In this document: positions 10,317 to 21,669 of the stretch, piece by piece
Layout of the letters: the number at the start of each line of letters is the position of its first letter
Position numbering within the stretch: position 1 is the stretch's first letter
Assembly: GCA_000467715.1 (NCBI GenBank)
Contig: AJFK01000769.1
Location: 62,001 to 126,000 of the forward strand
Source: Hysterium pulicare CBS 123377
Taxonomy: Eukaryota; Ascomycota; Dothideomycetes; Hysteriales; Hysteriaceae
Length of the DNA: 64,000 nt
Direction: 5' to 3'
Notes under the pieces: generated by a model
The model's database searches: none
Seen by the model: the letters and a program-made list of their open reading frames with translations, nothing else
What the model was told of the DNA's origin: nothing
Translations under genes and position numbers: made by a program

Positions 10317-12237
10317 TCATGACATAGCGACCATCATAATCATCACGGTCGCCGCTAAGATCAAGGTAAGCCAATTGACAGACGTCGTATCTACGCCTTC
10401 CATCGCCGCGCTCGCCGTAGTGGGCGACGCAGCAGATGAAGCGCTGGACGTCAGGGAAGCTATGCTCACCGACATACTCGACGAAATACTCGTTGCGGCC
10501 GCGCTCATCGTTGACCTAACAACAAAAGTCGTATTCAGTGGTGCACTCGTAGGCGAGATGATAGTACCATTCCCAGCAAGTTGTTTGACTTCTAGTACAG
10601 AGGAATTCCCCAAGCTCGACCCATCATCCGCGAGCGCCTCAGCGAAGATGAAAGGGTTAATAAGTTGAAGAGGCCCACTTAGTTTCGAAGCCGGTATCAG
10701 TGATATTTCCCATGACACTGAACCCGCCGTCATCTGATTTACTGCCCCAAAAGCGCCATTGTGCGACTTCGGTAGCTCCATTCCAGGAGATGTAGGCGAT
10801 CAGAGGCGTGTTGGTGTTCTGGGCCTGCGCAGGTGCTGCGATGGCGGGTTTATCGAGGGGATAGCCGGTCCAGTTTCAGGAATACGCGCGATAGTTCATG
10901 ACTGGCTGAGCTCCGTACTGGGCATAGAGAATTGGTTCTCCGGCGGCATTTGTTTCCGAGACGGCGGCTGTGGAGCCCCAGCCATGGAAGACGGCGCCGT
11001 TGGAGAAGATCTGCGTGTTTACTTGGGAGTCGGAGAGAACGCCACCGGGAACAGGTGCGAAGGTTTGTGAGAGTAATTTAGCTGTTTTAGCGTTGAGGTC
11101 CAGGGAAATAACTATGCCGGAAGATTCTGTAGATGTTTTATTGAAGCCGTTACTAGAGTTGTCGAAGAGGGAGATAATGGTGTGAGTGTCATTTTCAAGT
11201 ACGAAACGCGCGTCGTGTTGGAAGGAGAAGTTAAAGTTCGTGACTGTGAAACTCGCGTTTTCACCACCACAACTCAGTTTCCAGATTATGGAACCGTCGG
11301 ATAGTTCAATGAGAAAGACGGAGGAGGTGTGGCGAGATGATATAAGATACCTCCCCGTTGCTGGGCTCTTATCTACGGCATTTATGTGGAAGTAGTCCCA
11401 AGGTGCTTGAGCTGAAGTGCCAGTTCCTGACACATCAGTAGAGCCTGGCAGGGCATAGCTTGCTGAAACGGGAACGTGATTGATAGAGTGCCAATCAAAC
11501 AACACTTCTCCGCTGGAAATGTTGACTTCTTGAAAGATACCTTGCATTAACCATTGAGGGCTGGCGGGGATTTTATATGCTGGTAGGTCATATTGCAATG
11601 CAGCATACGAGGTGGTCAAAGCAGTCTCTCCTCCACTAATGACGTTAAACTGGTGGATGTCGACTTCAGCGGCACCGTCACCTGACTGAACGATCTCCAC
11701 AACCTTGTAGTTCTTATCCATGATAACCCCACGCCCACGCTCGTATCCTTGATGCTAAGTGCCTTTCCAAAGGCATAAATGGTCTTCTTTTTGGTAAAGG
11801 CAGGGTCGGAGCTGCATGGAGTTATCAGTCCCGTCGGAAGCATCATAACCGCTTCAAACTAAGTTTCCCAATTTGTCGTATATGTATGGGCCATGCTGTG
11901 TAGCATGGTATGGGCATATGAACATGTAACCTGGATCGCGTGGCCGAACATATTAAGTTCCGAAATACTGGTAGCGAGTGCGAGAGTAAAATTCTCTATC
12001 CAGAAAACTTGCCTTTTTGAAATCCATTCACGGGATCAGAATTCTGTGTATATACATTAAGCGCTGGAGCTTGCAAATCGAGCCTCTTGAAAATACCATA
12101 TCATTAGTAAATTTGTTTCCTAGCAGGAAATGATGCAAGACTCTTACTGATATGTATGTTGAGATAGGCTCAGTGGTATTGTCGACAGCCAAGACCGACG
12201 ACCATAGAACAGGCAATGTCAATGTAAGAATATGCAT
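10317..12237 (-). pseudogene. Decayed arylsulfotransferase (ASST)-like secreted, GPI-anchored protein
   Basis: Read on the minus strand, the pieces follow the order of fungal arylsulfotransferase-like proteins (PF14269/PF05935). The first exon starts at 12237 with a signal peptide (MHILTLTLPVLWSSVLA), then a donor GTAAGA. Next comes RLDLQAPALNVY, then DPGYMFICPYHATQHGPYIYD near 11920, then the beta-propeller part including APWDYFHINAVDKS and FSFQHDAR. NWTGYP and YISWNGATEVAQW follow near 10780-10850. The end is a Ser/Thr-rich stalk with a hydrophobic tail typical of a GPI signal. The host gene is broken: in-frame stops lie at 11854-11856 (TGA where the family has Trp), 11755-11757 (TAG) and 10876-10878 (TGA), and the frame changes near 10660-10690. 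At least the first two fit C-to-T transitions. The junction near 11950-12010 also lacks a clean splice. In life it would have been an extracellular, wall- or membrane-anchored enzyme of unproven substrate. Confidence 0.8.
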
Positions 12238-13694
12238 GGTGGAATACTGAGGAAGTGGACCACGACCACAATTTTAAGATGACAGATGTTAACCCTACTT
12301 AAGAAGAAGTCGAGAACAAGTGACGGTATCAACCGCTCAGCGGAGCGGACCTAAGTCCTACTTTCTATATGAGCAGCATAGCAGTTGCTTAGGTAAAACA
12401 TTAGGTCGAGAGCGGGAATGCCTCAGGTCAGTAAAGCGTCTGGGATGCCTACTATCGCTACAAATGGGAGCTTTCTCAAGGGAAACGTGGGAAAGATCCC
12501 CATGGCGGTGTACCTAATGTGGCGCTTTACAATTCACATTACTTTCAAGAATGCTGGAAATGGATAGTCAAACACTATGATGCCATCATCCTGCAAAGCC
12601 TTATACGGCGGCAAGGGCGGAGGACGGAAGAGACTCTTGTTCGCCAATATCTTGTTTCTTGTTTGATCTAGTGCCTTAGAGGTCAGATAGGTTAGTACCA
12701 CAGTAAGCAGCATCTAATCTAAGAGGTACGGTACCTTGGCATAGTCGCATGGCTTGGATACCATGACGGCCAATGGCAATATCAAAAACCTAGAGAACTG
12801 TTGCCTAGGTCGGAGTTATTATGGGGTTGACGACTAAGAAAGCAACCGGGCTTCGGCGAGTACGTACGGGGTTTCGACAAGAAGGTTGGCCTAACATAGG
12901 TCAGTTTCTTCCTCCTTCCTTGTATTGCGCATAAGCAAGCACTGGGGGATAGAGATACATGCGTGACTGTGGGTGCGGAGTCGAGTTAGGGTCGGCCTTT
13001 TTTGACAAAGAGCCCGTCAAAAACATCTCATTCGTAGTCTTTCGTGTACACTCTCTTCCACACTTCCACAGCGGATGGCTAAGATTGCTAAGAAAGGGAT
13101 CTTGCTCACTACTTTGTAACCCGCCGACGATAACTTGGTGGCAGATCCGCCATAAGGTGCACTGCATCTGATCAAGTGGGATTCATGACGATCGGACAGT
13201 GTTTGGTCTTGATAGATTTAACAAAGAAATGGTTTTCGCCGATAACGAACTGGATAGCATGACTTAAAACCAACCAGTTTGTTATCATCAACCTGAGATC
13301 AGTGAAGACTAGGATTGGGCACGAGAAGGTTTTGGTCAAGTTACGAACTCACGGATCATGTGAGGTAGGCTGGATTGGGCGGACGATATCTTATGCAGAC
13401 ATGTAACTTATCTAGAGGAGAAGTGGGAGAGATCCGTAGGAATATACATCTAGAAAGAAGCCCAAAGTAGATACGTGAGGCTAGTCACATGATGCACTGC
13501 ACAGTCAGCTAAAATGCTTAGCGCGTCGTCCAAACGCGATTTCGCGGAAGCGGCTGCTCTGTATCACGATCTCCAAACGCAGAACCCACCACCTCACGTC
13601 TTCCTCCCACTCTACCACCAGCTCAGCTGTACAACCTTCTCTCCTCGTTTGACCTCTGCCACATAAATATATCTTGCCTTCCACCGTGCATCAA
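12238..13694. other. Intergenic; POB3 promoter at the right end
   Basis: No supported gene in 1.4 kb. The last 200 bases should hold the POB3 promoter. An ACATAAATATATC stretch just upstream of the split start codon resembles a TATA element. Confidence 0.45.
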
Positions 13695-15702
13695 ATGTAA
13701 GTTTGCGTTGGCCTTCCTTCATCAATTACCCACTTCTGAGGCGCAATATCTTCGTCCTTGGTCTCAAAATTAATGCTGACTGCTTTTACAGGGAGGCGTT
13801 TGAAGGTATCTACTTGAACCTCTCGAAGCAGCCTGGAAAGACTCGGTTCGCTGAAAATGGCTGGGGATGGAAACCCTCCAACGGCGGCGAAACCTTTACC
13901 CTAGACCATTCACAGATCGTTCAGGCACAATGGAGTCGCGCAGCACGAGGGTATGAAGTCAAAGTGCTGTCTAGGGCGGACGGTGTAATCCAGCTAGATG
14001 GCTTTCAGCAAGAAGTAGGGTCCAGAAGTCTTTAGAAGCTATTTCGCTGATTGTTTACCGCAGGACTTCGATCGCATAACCAAACTTTTCAAAGTTTGGT
14101 ATGGTATCAACCTAGACAACAAGGAACATGCCCTCCGTGGATGGAACTGGGGGAAAGCAGAGTTTGGCAAGGCGGAGCTTGCTTTCAATGTGCAGAATAA
14201 ACCTGCATTCGAGGTACCTTACTCCGAAATTACCAATACAAACCTTGCCGGAAAGAACGAAGTGGCAGTGGACTTTTCGCTCCCGGCGGATGGCGATGAC
14301 ACAGGCACTAACGGTCATCTTGGTGGCGCGAGGGCGCGAGGCAAGAAGGCTGGTGGGGCGCGAGACCAGCTTGTTGAAATGCGCTTCTACATTCCTGGCA
14401 CCGCAACAAAGAAAGAAAAGAACGAAGATGGAGAGGACGTGTCAGATGGTGAAGATGTCGAGGAACAGAATGCTGCCCAGCTCTTCTATGAGACGCTGAT
14501 GGAGAAGGCCGAGATCGGCGAGGTCGCCGGTGATACATATGCCACTTTCCTTGATGTTCTACATTTGACACCTAGGTACGTGTCGCACCTTTTATGGACC
14601 TGACATAGCTAATACTTCATCTAGAGGACGTTTCGATATCGACATGTACGAGAAGTCCTTTCGGTTACGCGGAAAGACTTACGACTATAAGATCCAATAC
14701 GAATCTATCAAGAAATTCATGGTTCTACCTAAACCAGATGACATCCATACTCTTCTTACCGTTGGTTTGGATCCTCCTTTGAGGCAAGGTCAGACACGAT
14801 ATCCTTTCCTAGTCATGCAGTTCAAACGGGACGAGGAAGTCAATCTTGACTTGAATATGACGGACGAGCTTCTACAAGAGAAATATAAAGACAAGCTGCA
14901 GTCGCATTACGAGGCACCCGTAGCCACAGTCGTATCCGAGATCTTTCGTGGTTTAACTGGAAGGAAGATTACAAGACCCTCGTCACAGTTCCTCAGCCAC
15001 CACGAACAGTCGGGAGTCAAGTGTTCCATCAAGGCCAATGAAGGCCATCTCTTTTGTCTCGATAGGGCGTTCATGTTCGTTCCGAAACCAGCAACGTACA
15101 TAGCAATCGACAACGTCCAATCGGTGACAATGTCTCGAGTTGGCGGTGCAATGGCTGCAAGCCGAACTTTTGATATCACGTTCACTATGAAAGGAGGCGC
15201 AGGCGAACATCAATTCAGTAATATCAATCGGTGGGTTTTCTCTAAGCTGATCTGTTTGCGCTTACTACTAACTAAACTCTTCTCACAGTGAGGAGCAAAC
15301 TAACCTTGAAAACTTCTTCCGGACGAAGAGTATCAAAACTAAGAATGAGATGGCGGATGATGTATGTCATGCAGACCCGAATCACCTGGTACAATAAGAT
15401 AAATACTGACGGATGTGTGTTAGTCCTCTGCCCTTTTGGCGGCTGCTCTCCAGGATGAAGACCTTGCCTCCAGCGATGATGAGCGCGTTGCAGCCAATAG
15501 AGGCAGCGCAGACGATGATGACGAGAGCATCGACGAAGACTTCCAAGCTGACTCGGACTCTGATGTGGCAGAAGAATTCGACGAGGATCATAAGAGTAGC
15601 GGTTCGGGTAGTGACTCTGAGATGGCGGATGCAGACAGTGACGCCCCTGCGGAGGAGGAGATGGTCGAGAGACCAAAGAAGAAAGCAAAAACGTCAAAAT
15701 AA
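13695..15702 (+). CDS. POB3: FACT complex subunit Pob3 (SSRP1 orthologue)
   Basis: Six exons: 13695-13696, 13792-14014, 14064-14575, 14625-15230, 15289-15361 and 15424-15702, giving 564 residues. All junctions are GT-AG and keep phase. With Spt16 the protein forms FACT, the nuclear histone chaperone that opens and rebuilds nucleosomes during transcription and replication. In order it has the N-terminal PH-like domain (YLNLSKQPGKTRFAENGWGW; SRAARGYEVKVL), the structure-specific-recognition middle domain (FEVPYSEITN, FDIDMYEKSF), the Rtt106-like PH repeat (GVKCSIKANEGHLFCLDRAF; FDITFTMKGG) and an acidic C-terminus rich in Asp, Glu and Ser with a basic end (PKKKAKTSK). As in other fungi there is no HMG box. 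The start codon is interrupted by a 95-bp intron (AT, intron, G), because no other ATG precedes the conserved N-terminus in phase. Confidence 0.95.
13697..13791 (+). other. Intron splitting the POB3 start codon
   Basis: The donor GTAAGT follows AT at 13695-13696 and the acceptor TTTTACAG precedes GGAGGCG. Splicing yields ATG GAG GCG TTT GAA, the expected N-terminus (MEAFEGIYLNLS). A branch-point-like TGCTGAC lies about 15 bases before the acceptor. The unspliced RNA would start ATGTAA, so without splicing this ATG is followed at once by a stop. Confidence 0.85.
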
Positions 15703-16478
15703 TTCAGGGCGGCTATACTTGAGTAGGAACTGCCGAAACTCCGAGGAGACTTGCGGTCTGGCGGTGAAACTTAATGAAATGATATGCCCAAATTGCGAAT
15801 ATGTGCTTTTGGGCGACTGAATCATTGCCTGCAGGATTCTGCAGCCCTCTGTTGTGCAGCCTTCTGGAAGATTGGTTTTGAGTCCATGCAGGTAATGGGG
15901 AGCGGCAGGGCGGTTGGGCTGAGCCGTTGGAGTTGGGTCCGGCAGATCTGATTAGATGTAATGCTGCTTGCGGAAGCATGATGCTGTCCCGGGGCCGTGG
16001 TCTCAGTGAAAGGAGCGGATCGGAAGTGGGCAAACGGCCCGTTTCCAGCCTTCTAGACGGCCTCTAGAAAGAAAGTAGGAGGGAAAAGGTTAGCTCACAA
16101 GGGTGGCCTCGCTCAAGTGGCGCCAAGGAAGCGTGGTGTCCACTGTGGACGGGCATGGCGCTGCAAGAGTGGTACCACTTTGACGGCCGCCACGTGCACC
16201 TGCATCCCTTAGTCCATCTGTAACACGTGGGGCATATGCCGTGCATGCTACTCGAAGCCCGGGAGTGGCCGAGCTGATAAACCACAAATTCTATCTGTTG
16301 AAGCCCAGTTGCCATGTGGTCGTGCCGTCGATAATGTCCTCCTCCTCGTGCGCTGACTCGCTTGTTTGCAATTGAGCCCCCCAAACAAAAACCTATATCA
16401 ATTGCCGACTTGTCCTCCAGATGGCATACTTGTTGCTATTCTCCTCACTGAAAAGATTCAGCCTACAGCCCTAACAAA
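15703..16478. other. Intergenic between POB3 and a Zn2Cys6 regulator
   Basis: The two plus-strand genes are separated by about 0.8 kb, which should contain the POB3 terminator and the regulator's promoter. No further gene is seen. Confidence 0.5.
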
Positions 16479-18890
16479 ATGAGATCACGGACTGGGTGGT
16501 AAGTTCGGCTCCCGTGTTTGGTACTCTATCTATTATTAGCTAACTATCTGAACAGTTTGACATGCCGTCAAAGGAAGCTCAAATGTGATGAGAAGAAGCC
16601 TTCGTGTGGCCAGTGCAACAAAGCCTCCAGAGAATGCATCCCCAGTTCAGGCATTGTCTTTCGACATCAGCACAATGCCTCCATGAATGGTGATGACTCG
16701 TCTGACGAGAACAGCCTCAAAGGTTTCTACGCTTATAAAAACACCTTCAACGAGGGAAGCGTATGGCTTGATATACCTCGACAAGGTAGATATATTCATC
16801 ATGGTTTGGTTGTTCATGATTCCTCTGCTAACTACTCTCCAAGTTACCTTTCTCAATACAACCAATCCCTATCTTGATCCCCTCACCCCTGACTACGATT
16901 CCCGCTCTGTCACCTCTGTTGACTCTCCAAATCTATTCGAGCCCCGCTCAACTCTCTGGGCGACATCACGCAGACGGCCTACGACGAGCATTTGTTGTAC
17001 AAATAGGCTTAATACTTTGGCCACAGCTGCCAACGGAGTGCATCTAGACTTCGTGGGTTCCGATATTGCCCCACGCAGTGATCTGCTTAGCACTGGAAAG
17101 CACGATAGTGTCCTTTCGTCTCCCACTGCGGCAATGACCGAGCCTCCAGTATTGTCTCCCGAATCTGTATGCAATCGGAACCATGGCTTCCTACTGAATT
17201 GTCGTACGCTGCCAACGCCTCCGATTGACCCAAATCTCTGCCCTGCCTTTGTGTTTGGGTCTGAAGATATCCAAAGAGGGTGCTCTGTCTCTCTTCAAAC
17301 GCCGACAACTAATTCCACGGATATGAATGTTGAAAAAGATCACGAGATAGCATTCCTTTTAAGGCACTTCTCTCAAGGACCCGGCTACTGGATGGATCTA
17401 TTTGACCTTGAAACTTATTTCGCCTCCTGTGTTCCAGTCAAGGCACGAGACAACCCCTTGTTAAAGTATGCAGCAGTTGCTTACGCAGCTAAAGCGCTTG
17501 GGCGAGTTCAGGGTAAGATGCCTACGATGGGAGGGAATGCAACTCGTAAAGCACGCATGGAACTCTATCCCGACGTCCAATCGGTGGACTGGTACCATAA
17601 AGCAGCACAGTACTATGACATTGCTATATCTCTCCTACGCCAAGCGCTCCATGATGATGCAAATAGCCTCACTCCAATATTTGACAAAGACACTGAGCAG
17701 AACTGGTACAACGCCGGTCTCGATCATGATTCTGGCAGCAGGAAACGCCGTCGAACCTGCGACACTGCAGTTTTTAAAACGAATTCGGACGAATTAGCCG
17801 CCGCTACTACAATATTATCCGTCTACGAGTTTCTAGATGGTTCCGCTCCCGAATGGGCTCGTCACTTGAACGGGGCGAGGTCATTACTTAAAATTGCGCA
17901 AGAGCGCATGACGCCTTTACAAATGCCTACGCCTGATACATCGGACTTATCTACCAACCCTATACATATCTCTAAGGCTAGAAGGGCAACATTTTGGAAT
18001 ATTGCCAGACAAGACATGTTAGCGGCTTGTAAGTAATGGTCTTGCACATAATTCGTTCAGAGAATGCTAATAGCCAGCCTCTAGTCATCAACAAAACGCA
18101 AACCAGATTAAATACTGAAGATCTCCCGCTTTGGAAGGAAGCTGGATTGCTAATTGATGATCATGGCTTCATAATTCCCAGTAACATGAGTGAGAGTGGC
18201 TACCCTGAAGGAGAAGGAATGATGAAGGAAGACATGATATGCAATGCCCTGGTCTGGCTGATGGCCAAACTTGTAAATTTTATGGCTGCTGGAGACGACA
18301 TGCCTGTTGAACTTGGAGGGCCTTGGGCTGGAGTTTCTCAGAGCACACTTTTGGATTCCTGGCATCTCCTAAAACAGCAATTCCAAATCTGGCACGACGG
18401 GCTCCCAGCTACTTTTAAGCCCTGTGCTCGGATCGAGCCCACACGCATGTCCGGACGACTTCTCCAAGGCGAAGGTGACGTTTTGTTTTCGGAGGTCTGG
18501 TATAGCATTCCGATGTGCGGTTCAACTATGCAAGCTTATCACATGAGTCAGATTCAGCTGCTTATGAATAAGCCACATGAATCTACTCAAGGCCGTACAA
18601 CAGTGTTGGAGCGATTAAACTCCTACTCGTCAGTTCTATCCGCTTGCCAGGTTCACAGTCGCGAAATAGTCAGCATTGCTTTGGGTCGCCCAGATGAATC
18701 TGTACGAATCCATTCTACGCAACCTCTCTTTACGGCTGGACAATGTCTTCAAGAACCAAAAGAACGCCAATTGATCATCAAGCTTCTCCGCGATATCGAA
18801 GCGGATACTGGGTGGGCAACAGACTACAGAGTGCAACAGCTCATTCAGCAATGGCAGTGGGAAGGGAGCGAGGATCTGCATGTTCCTTAA
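16479..18890 (+). CDS. Zn2Cys6 fungal transcription factor
   Basis: Four exons: 16479-16498, 16556-16785, 16844-18028 and 18085-18890, giving 746 residues. The first intron splits the codon for Cys7. The N-terminus holds a complete binuclear zinc cluster, with cysteines at 7, 10, 17, 24, 27 and 34 (CX2CX6CX6CX2CX6C) and the basic run RQRKLK between them. This is followed by the short conserved block VWLDIPRQVTFLNTTNPYLD, which I know from a broad group of Pezizomycotina regulators. A large helical C-terminal region (FLLRHFSQGPGYWMDLFD, LFWNIARQ-type motif, TEDLPLWKEAGLL) matches the fungal-specific regulator domain of the PF11951 type. It should act in the nucleus as a DNA-binding regulator; target genes are unknown. 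The third intron hides an ATG frame starting at 18036 that is not the real continuation. Neighbours do not suggest a pathway. Confidence 0.9.
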
Positions 18891-19101
18891 CAAACTCTTC
18901 CTGATCGAGGTGACAAAGAAGTATTCTGCAACTATCCGAAACTGTTTGGAGTGAACTGATGGTTGGCATCCTGACAAACAGCAACTATGGAGCACGTGCC
19001 TGAGACATGTCTTAGACATTGTATGCTGGTAAAGAATATAGGCTGACCAGATGCGAAAGTGCGAATGCTTCATAGCACATGAGGAGTCTGGGTCATCCAA
19101 A

Positions 19102-19794
19102 ATGAACTTTGTGCGAGCTCTCTTCAGACAGCGTCCACGACAGTTACCGCAGTCACCGCAGTCAAATACGCAGCCTCAGCGGCGAACCGAAGTCCGAGTT
19201 CACGTCTACGATGGTCAATATAGAGTCACAAAGCGGGTCTCCTGTCACAGTCCCTTCAGCGAAGATTCGGACTCGGAACCAGATTTCATCCCTCCACATC
19301 GCCATTTCAGAGCCCGCCAGAATCGGCATCATGTTCCTCATCGATACAGTCGGCCCCGGGGCCAGGAAACTCGCGAGAAATGGTACTGTCGCAATCTCGA
19401 TGAAGTTATCACCCGAGGAGAAGCAATCATTGGCCACTTCCTGACTCAATACTCTGACTTAATGGTTGACGTTCGCCACATACGAGAACAAATGCAAAGC
19501 GACATGGATTGGCAACCGGAAAAGCCTCAAGATCCCAAAGGAGGCGAGCATCCCCAACCGCCTCAGCAGCCCGAGAAAGCTCCAGATCCAGTTGCGCCTA
19601 TTAATACTCAACCACCATCTCCATCTGCAACTTCTACATTCGGCCAAAGACCGAAGGATCCGAAAAGCAGTTCCTGGGCAGGAATCAAACCTACACACTC
19701 GAACAATCCCGCTTGGAAGCCATACAACCACGACCTAAGACCAAGAGACTCTCGCAACTCGAACGAACCGCCATCTCTTTCATCACCGGAATAG
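19102..19794 (+). CDS. Hypothetical protein, Pro/Gln-rich, unknown
   Basis: Single exon of 230 residues from the ATG at 19102 (MNFVRALFRQRP). An in-frame ATG at 19051 would add 17 residues. The N-terminal half is basic (many Arg, His and Gln) with an acidic patch SEDSDSEPD. The middle contains a likely helix (NLDEVITRGEAIIGHFLTQY) and the C-terminal half is Pro-rich and probably disordered. No known domain, signal peptide or membrane segment is seen. A frame this long with a distinct folded core between disordered ends argues for a real gene, but I do not recognise the family. Confidence 0.5.
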   Translation: MNFVRALFRQRPRQLPQSPQSNTQPQRRTEVRVHVYDGQYRVTKRVSCHSPFSEDSDSEPDFIPPHRHFRARQNRHHVPHRYSRPRGQETREKWYCRNLDEVITRGEAIIGHFLTQYSDLMVDVRHIREQMQSDMDWQPEKPQDPKGGEHPQPPQQPEKAPDPVAPINTQPPSPSATSTFGQRPKDPKSSSWAGIKPTHSNNPAWKPYNHDLRPRDSRNSNEPPSLSSPE

Positions 19795-20447
19795 GCGTGA
19801 TTTGATTCGACCGGTGTTGGGTAACCACTTCCCGAGGTTTTGGAGATTTTGAAGAAGGTAGATGTAACCCTAGGTAATTAGACAGCTGTATGATGATTTG
19901 TATTCTTATCATGACGAGTAGAGTAGAGGATAGAGGAGGCGGATTTGGTTCAAATCGATAACATTAGCGACCGATACAACTATTGACTCGTCATCTGTGT
20001 ATCTATTTAGTCTTTATAATTCAATCTTTAATCCGAAGCTGAGTGTCATTCTATGAAATACTTAGTTGTTAAACATTCCAGGTTCTCATACGGATTTCCC
20101 TCAGCATTACATAACCAGGGATTTTGGAATCACTTCACATTTTCCGTCTTTTGTGGCCCACAGAGGAACTTCTCACTTCATCCATCTAACTTCTAACGTA
20201 GACGAAGCCATTATTTTGACTTCATCACATAGTATAATAGGATTCGGTCTATCCAAGAAATGTGTTCCATTTTCCTTCTTTATTAGATTTACGGTTTTCT
20301 TTCACCTCACGCTTCAGAATCAGATAGAGTCATTTTGGTCTAGATCTCGTTTTGCATTGCCCATGCTTTGCTGTATTCGCCACTCTCAAATTCTACTCAA
20401 GCCGGCCCTTCAGCTTTGCTTTCTTCATCTGCGGAAATGACTACCTT
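19795..20447. other. Intergenic between convergent genes
   Basis: 3' flanks of the plus-strand hypothetical gene and the minus-strand gene at 20448-21281. No gene is seen. Confidence 0.5.
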
Positions 20448-21281
20448 TCAAGAGTCAGTGTCCTGTTGTTGACTAGAAACTTTGCCGATTGTACTAGAAT
20501 CATCCCCAACCTTCTCTTCCTCATCGATTTTCCTTATCCCTAACTCCATGCCCGTGACTGACACTGGCGTGAATAGTGACTCCTCAGGCTCGCAATCGAC
20601 TAATTCCTTAAACATAGTGTCCACATCCTCCACGTCCTCCATTCCCAGGCCAAAGCTATTAGATCCCAGCCCGTCCTCTCGCAGGCGAGAATGACCAAAA
20701 TAGGGCATCAAATTCCTCCCATTCTGCCCATCCAAATCATACGTATAAAACTCGAACACCGGCCGATTTGGCGCAGACCTTCCAGCCAAAAGCCCCACAT
20801 TGCCACTCCTCACCTCCCTTTCATTCACGATAAAACCCGACTTGGGTTTATCGTGCGCCTCGTCGAATGGAATGACAGATGGCTTCCTACGTTGCGGAAG
20901 TGTGAGAAATTTCTGGTTCGCGATGACGATGAAGATGAACTGCACTTTACAGCATCCACCACCATGCTCGGAAGTCAGTGGCACTTCTTCTTGGATTGAC
21001 GCCGATGCATCAGGCTTGATAACTGTCCAGTACGTCGTCCCATCTAATGGAATCCCCTGGATCATGCTTTCTTGCTGATACGGTAGCCGCTCGACATGGA
21101 ACGTCGGAGAAGGAAAATAGTGCCGCAAGAGCATGCTTACTAAAGCGTTTCCGGCCGCTGATCGCGTCCCATCGGTCACTTGATGTTCTTGATAGTAAGT
21201 GGCATAGTTTTGGTAGGATAGGGCGAGAGGTTTGTCGTAGTGGAGGATCGGGGACGGTATGCTTGAATTGTTCTCCGGCAT
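20448..21281 (-). CDS. Hypothetical protein of 277 residues, unknown
   Basis: Single exon from the ATG at 21281 (MPENNSSIPSPILHYD). The first 120 residues look folded, with aromatic-rich segments (LSYQNYATYYQEHQV, MLLRHYFPSPTFHVERLPYQ, TTYWTVIKPD). A Gly-Cys segment with hydrophobic strands follows (HGGGCCKVQFIFIVIANQKF), then ERPVFEFYTYD-type strands, and an acidic C-terminal tail rich in Glu, Asp and Ser. The pattern suggests a small alpha/beta protein, but I do not recognise the family. No signal peptide is seen. It lies about 0.4 kb from the DUF7730-like gene on the same strand. Confidence 0.6.
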   Translation of the reverse strand: MPENNSSIPSPILHYDKPLALSYQNYATYYQEHQVTDGTRSAAGNALVSMLLRHYFPSPTFHVERLPYQQESMIQGIPLDGTTYWTVIKPDASASIQEEVPLTSEHGGGCCKVQFIFIVIANQKFLTLPQRRKPSVIPFDEAHDKPKSGFIVNEREVRSGNVGLLAGRSAPNRPVFEFYTYDLDGQNGRNLMPYFGHSRLREDGLGSNSFGLGMEDVEDVDTMFKELVDCEPEESLFTPVSVTGMELGIRKIDEEEKVGDDSSTIGKVSSQQQDTDS

Positions 21282-21669
21282 TTTGCGGTGCTCGGATATG
21301 GTGGTGGCGCAGATGGCATTTCGGGAGTTCTAGGCTGGATGTCGATGGCTTTTGAGGGTCTGAGTGAGCTGCGAATTTTGGGTAGGGGTGGTGAATACTT
21401 TCATAGCGACGCTGGCACAGCACTGTTGCTTTGTGACAGTGTATTTGTGGGGCCACGGTCCATTCACTGACAATTTGAACCGTCGCGTGAGCTCTAAGTT
21501 CAGAGTCAAACCAGCGATAGCATGATCTACGCTAGTATGGTGGTGAATTATGAGATTCTTCATGAAATTGAACATTTTCGACGTGCTGAGACAATCCAAG
21601 GCTACTGCGGTCTTACCAAATTCACGTCAACCCCGTCCATCCATCGAACCCTTCAAGATGAACTTCATA
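21282..21669. other. Intergenic
   Basis: Short gap between two minus-strand genes. Frames here are shadows or very short. Confidence 0.4.

Noticed and set aside
18036-18084. ATG at 18036 as the start of a separate gene
   Set aside because: It lies inside the third intron of the first Zn2Cys6 gene. Splicing to 18085 restores a family-typical sequence.
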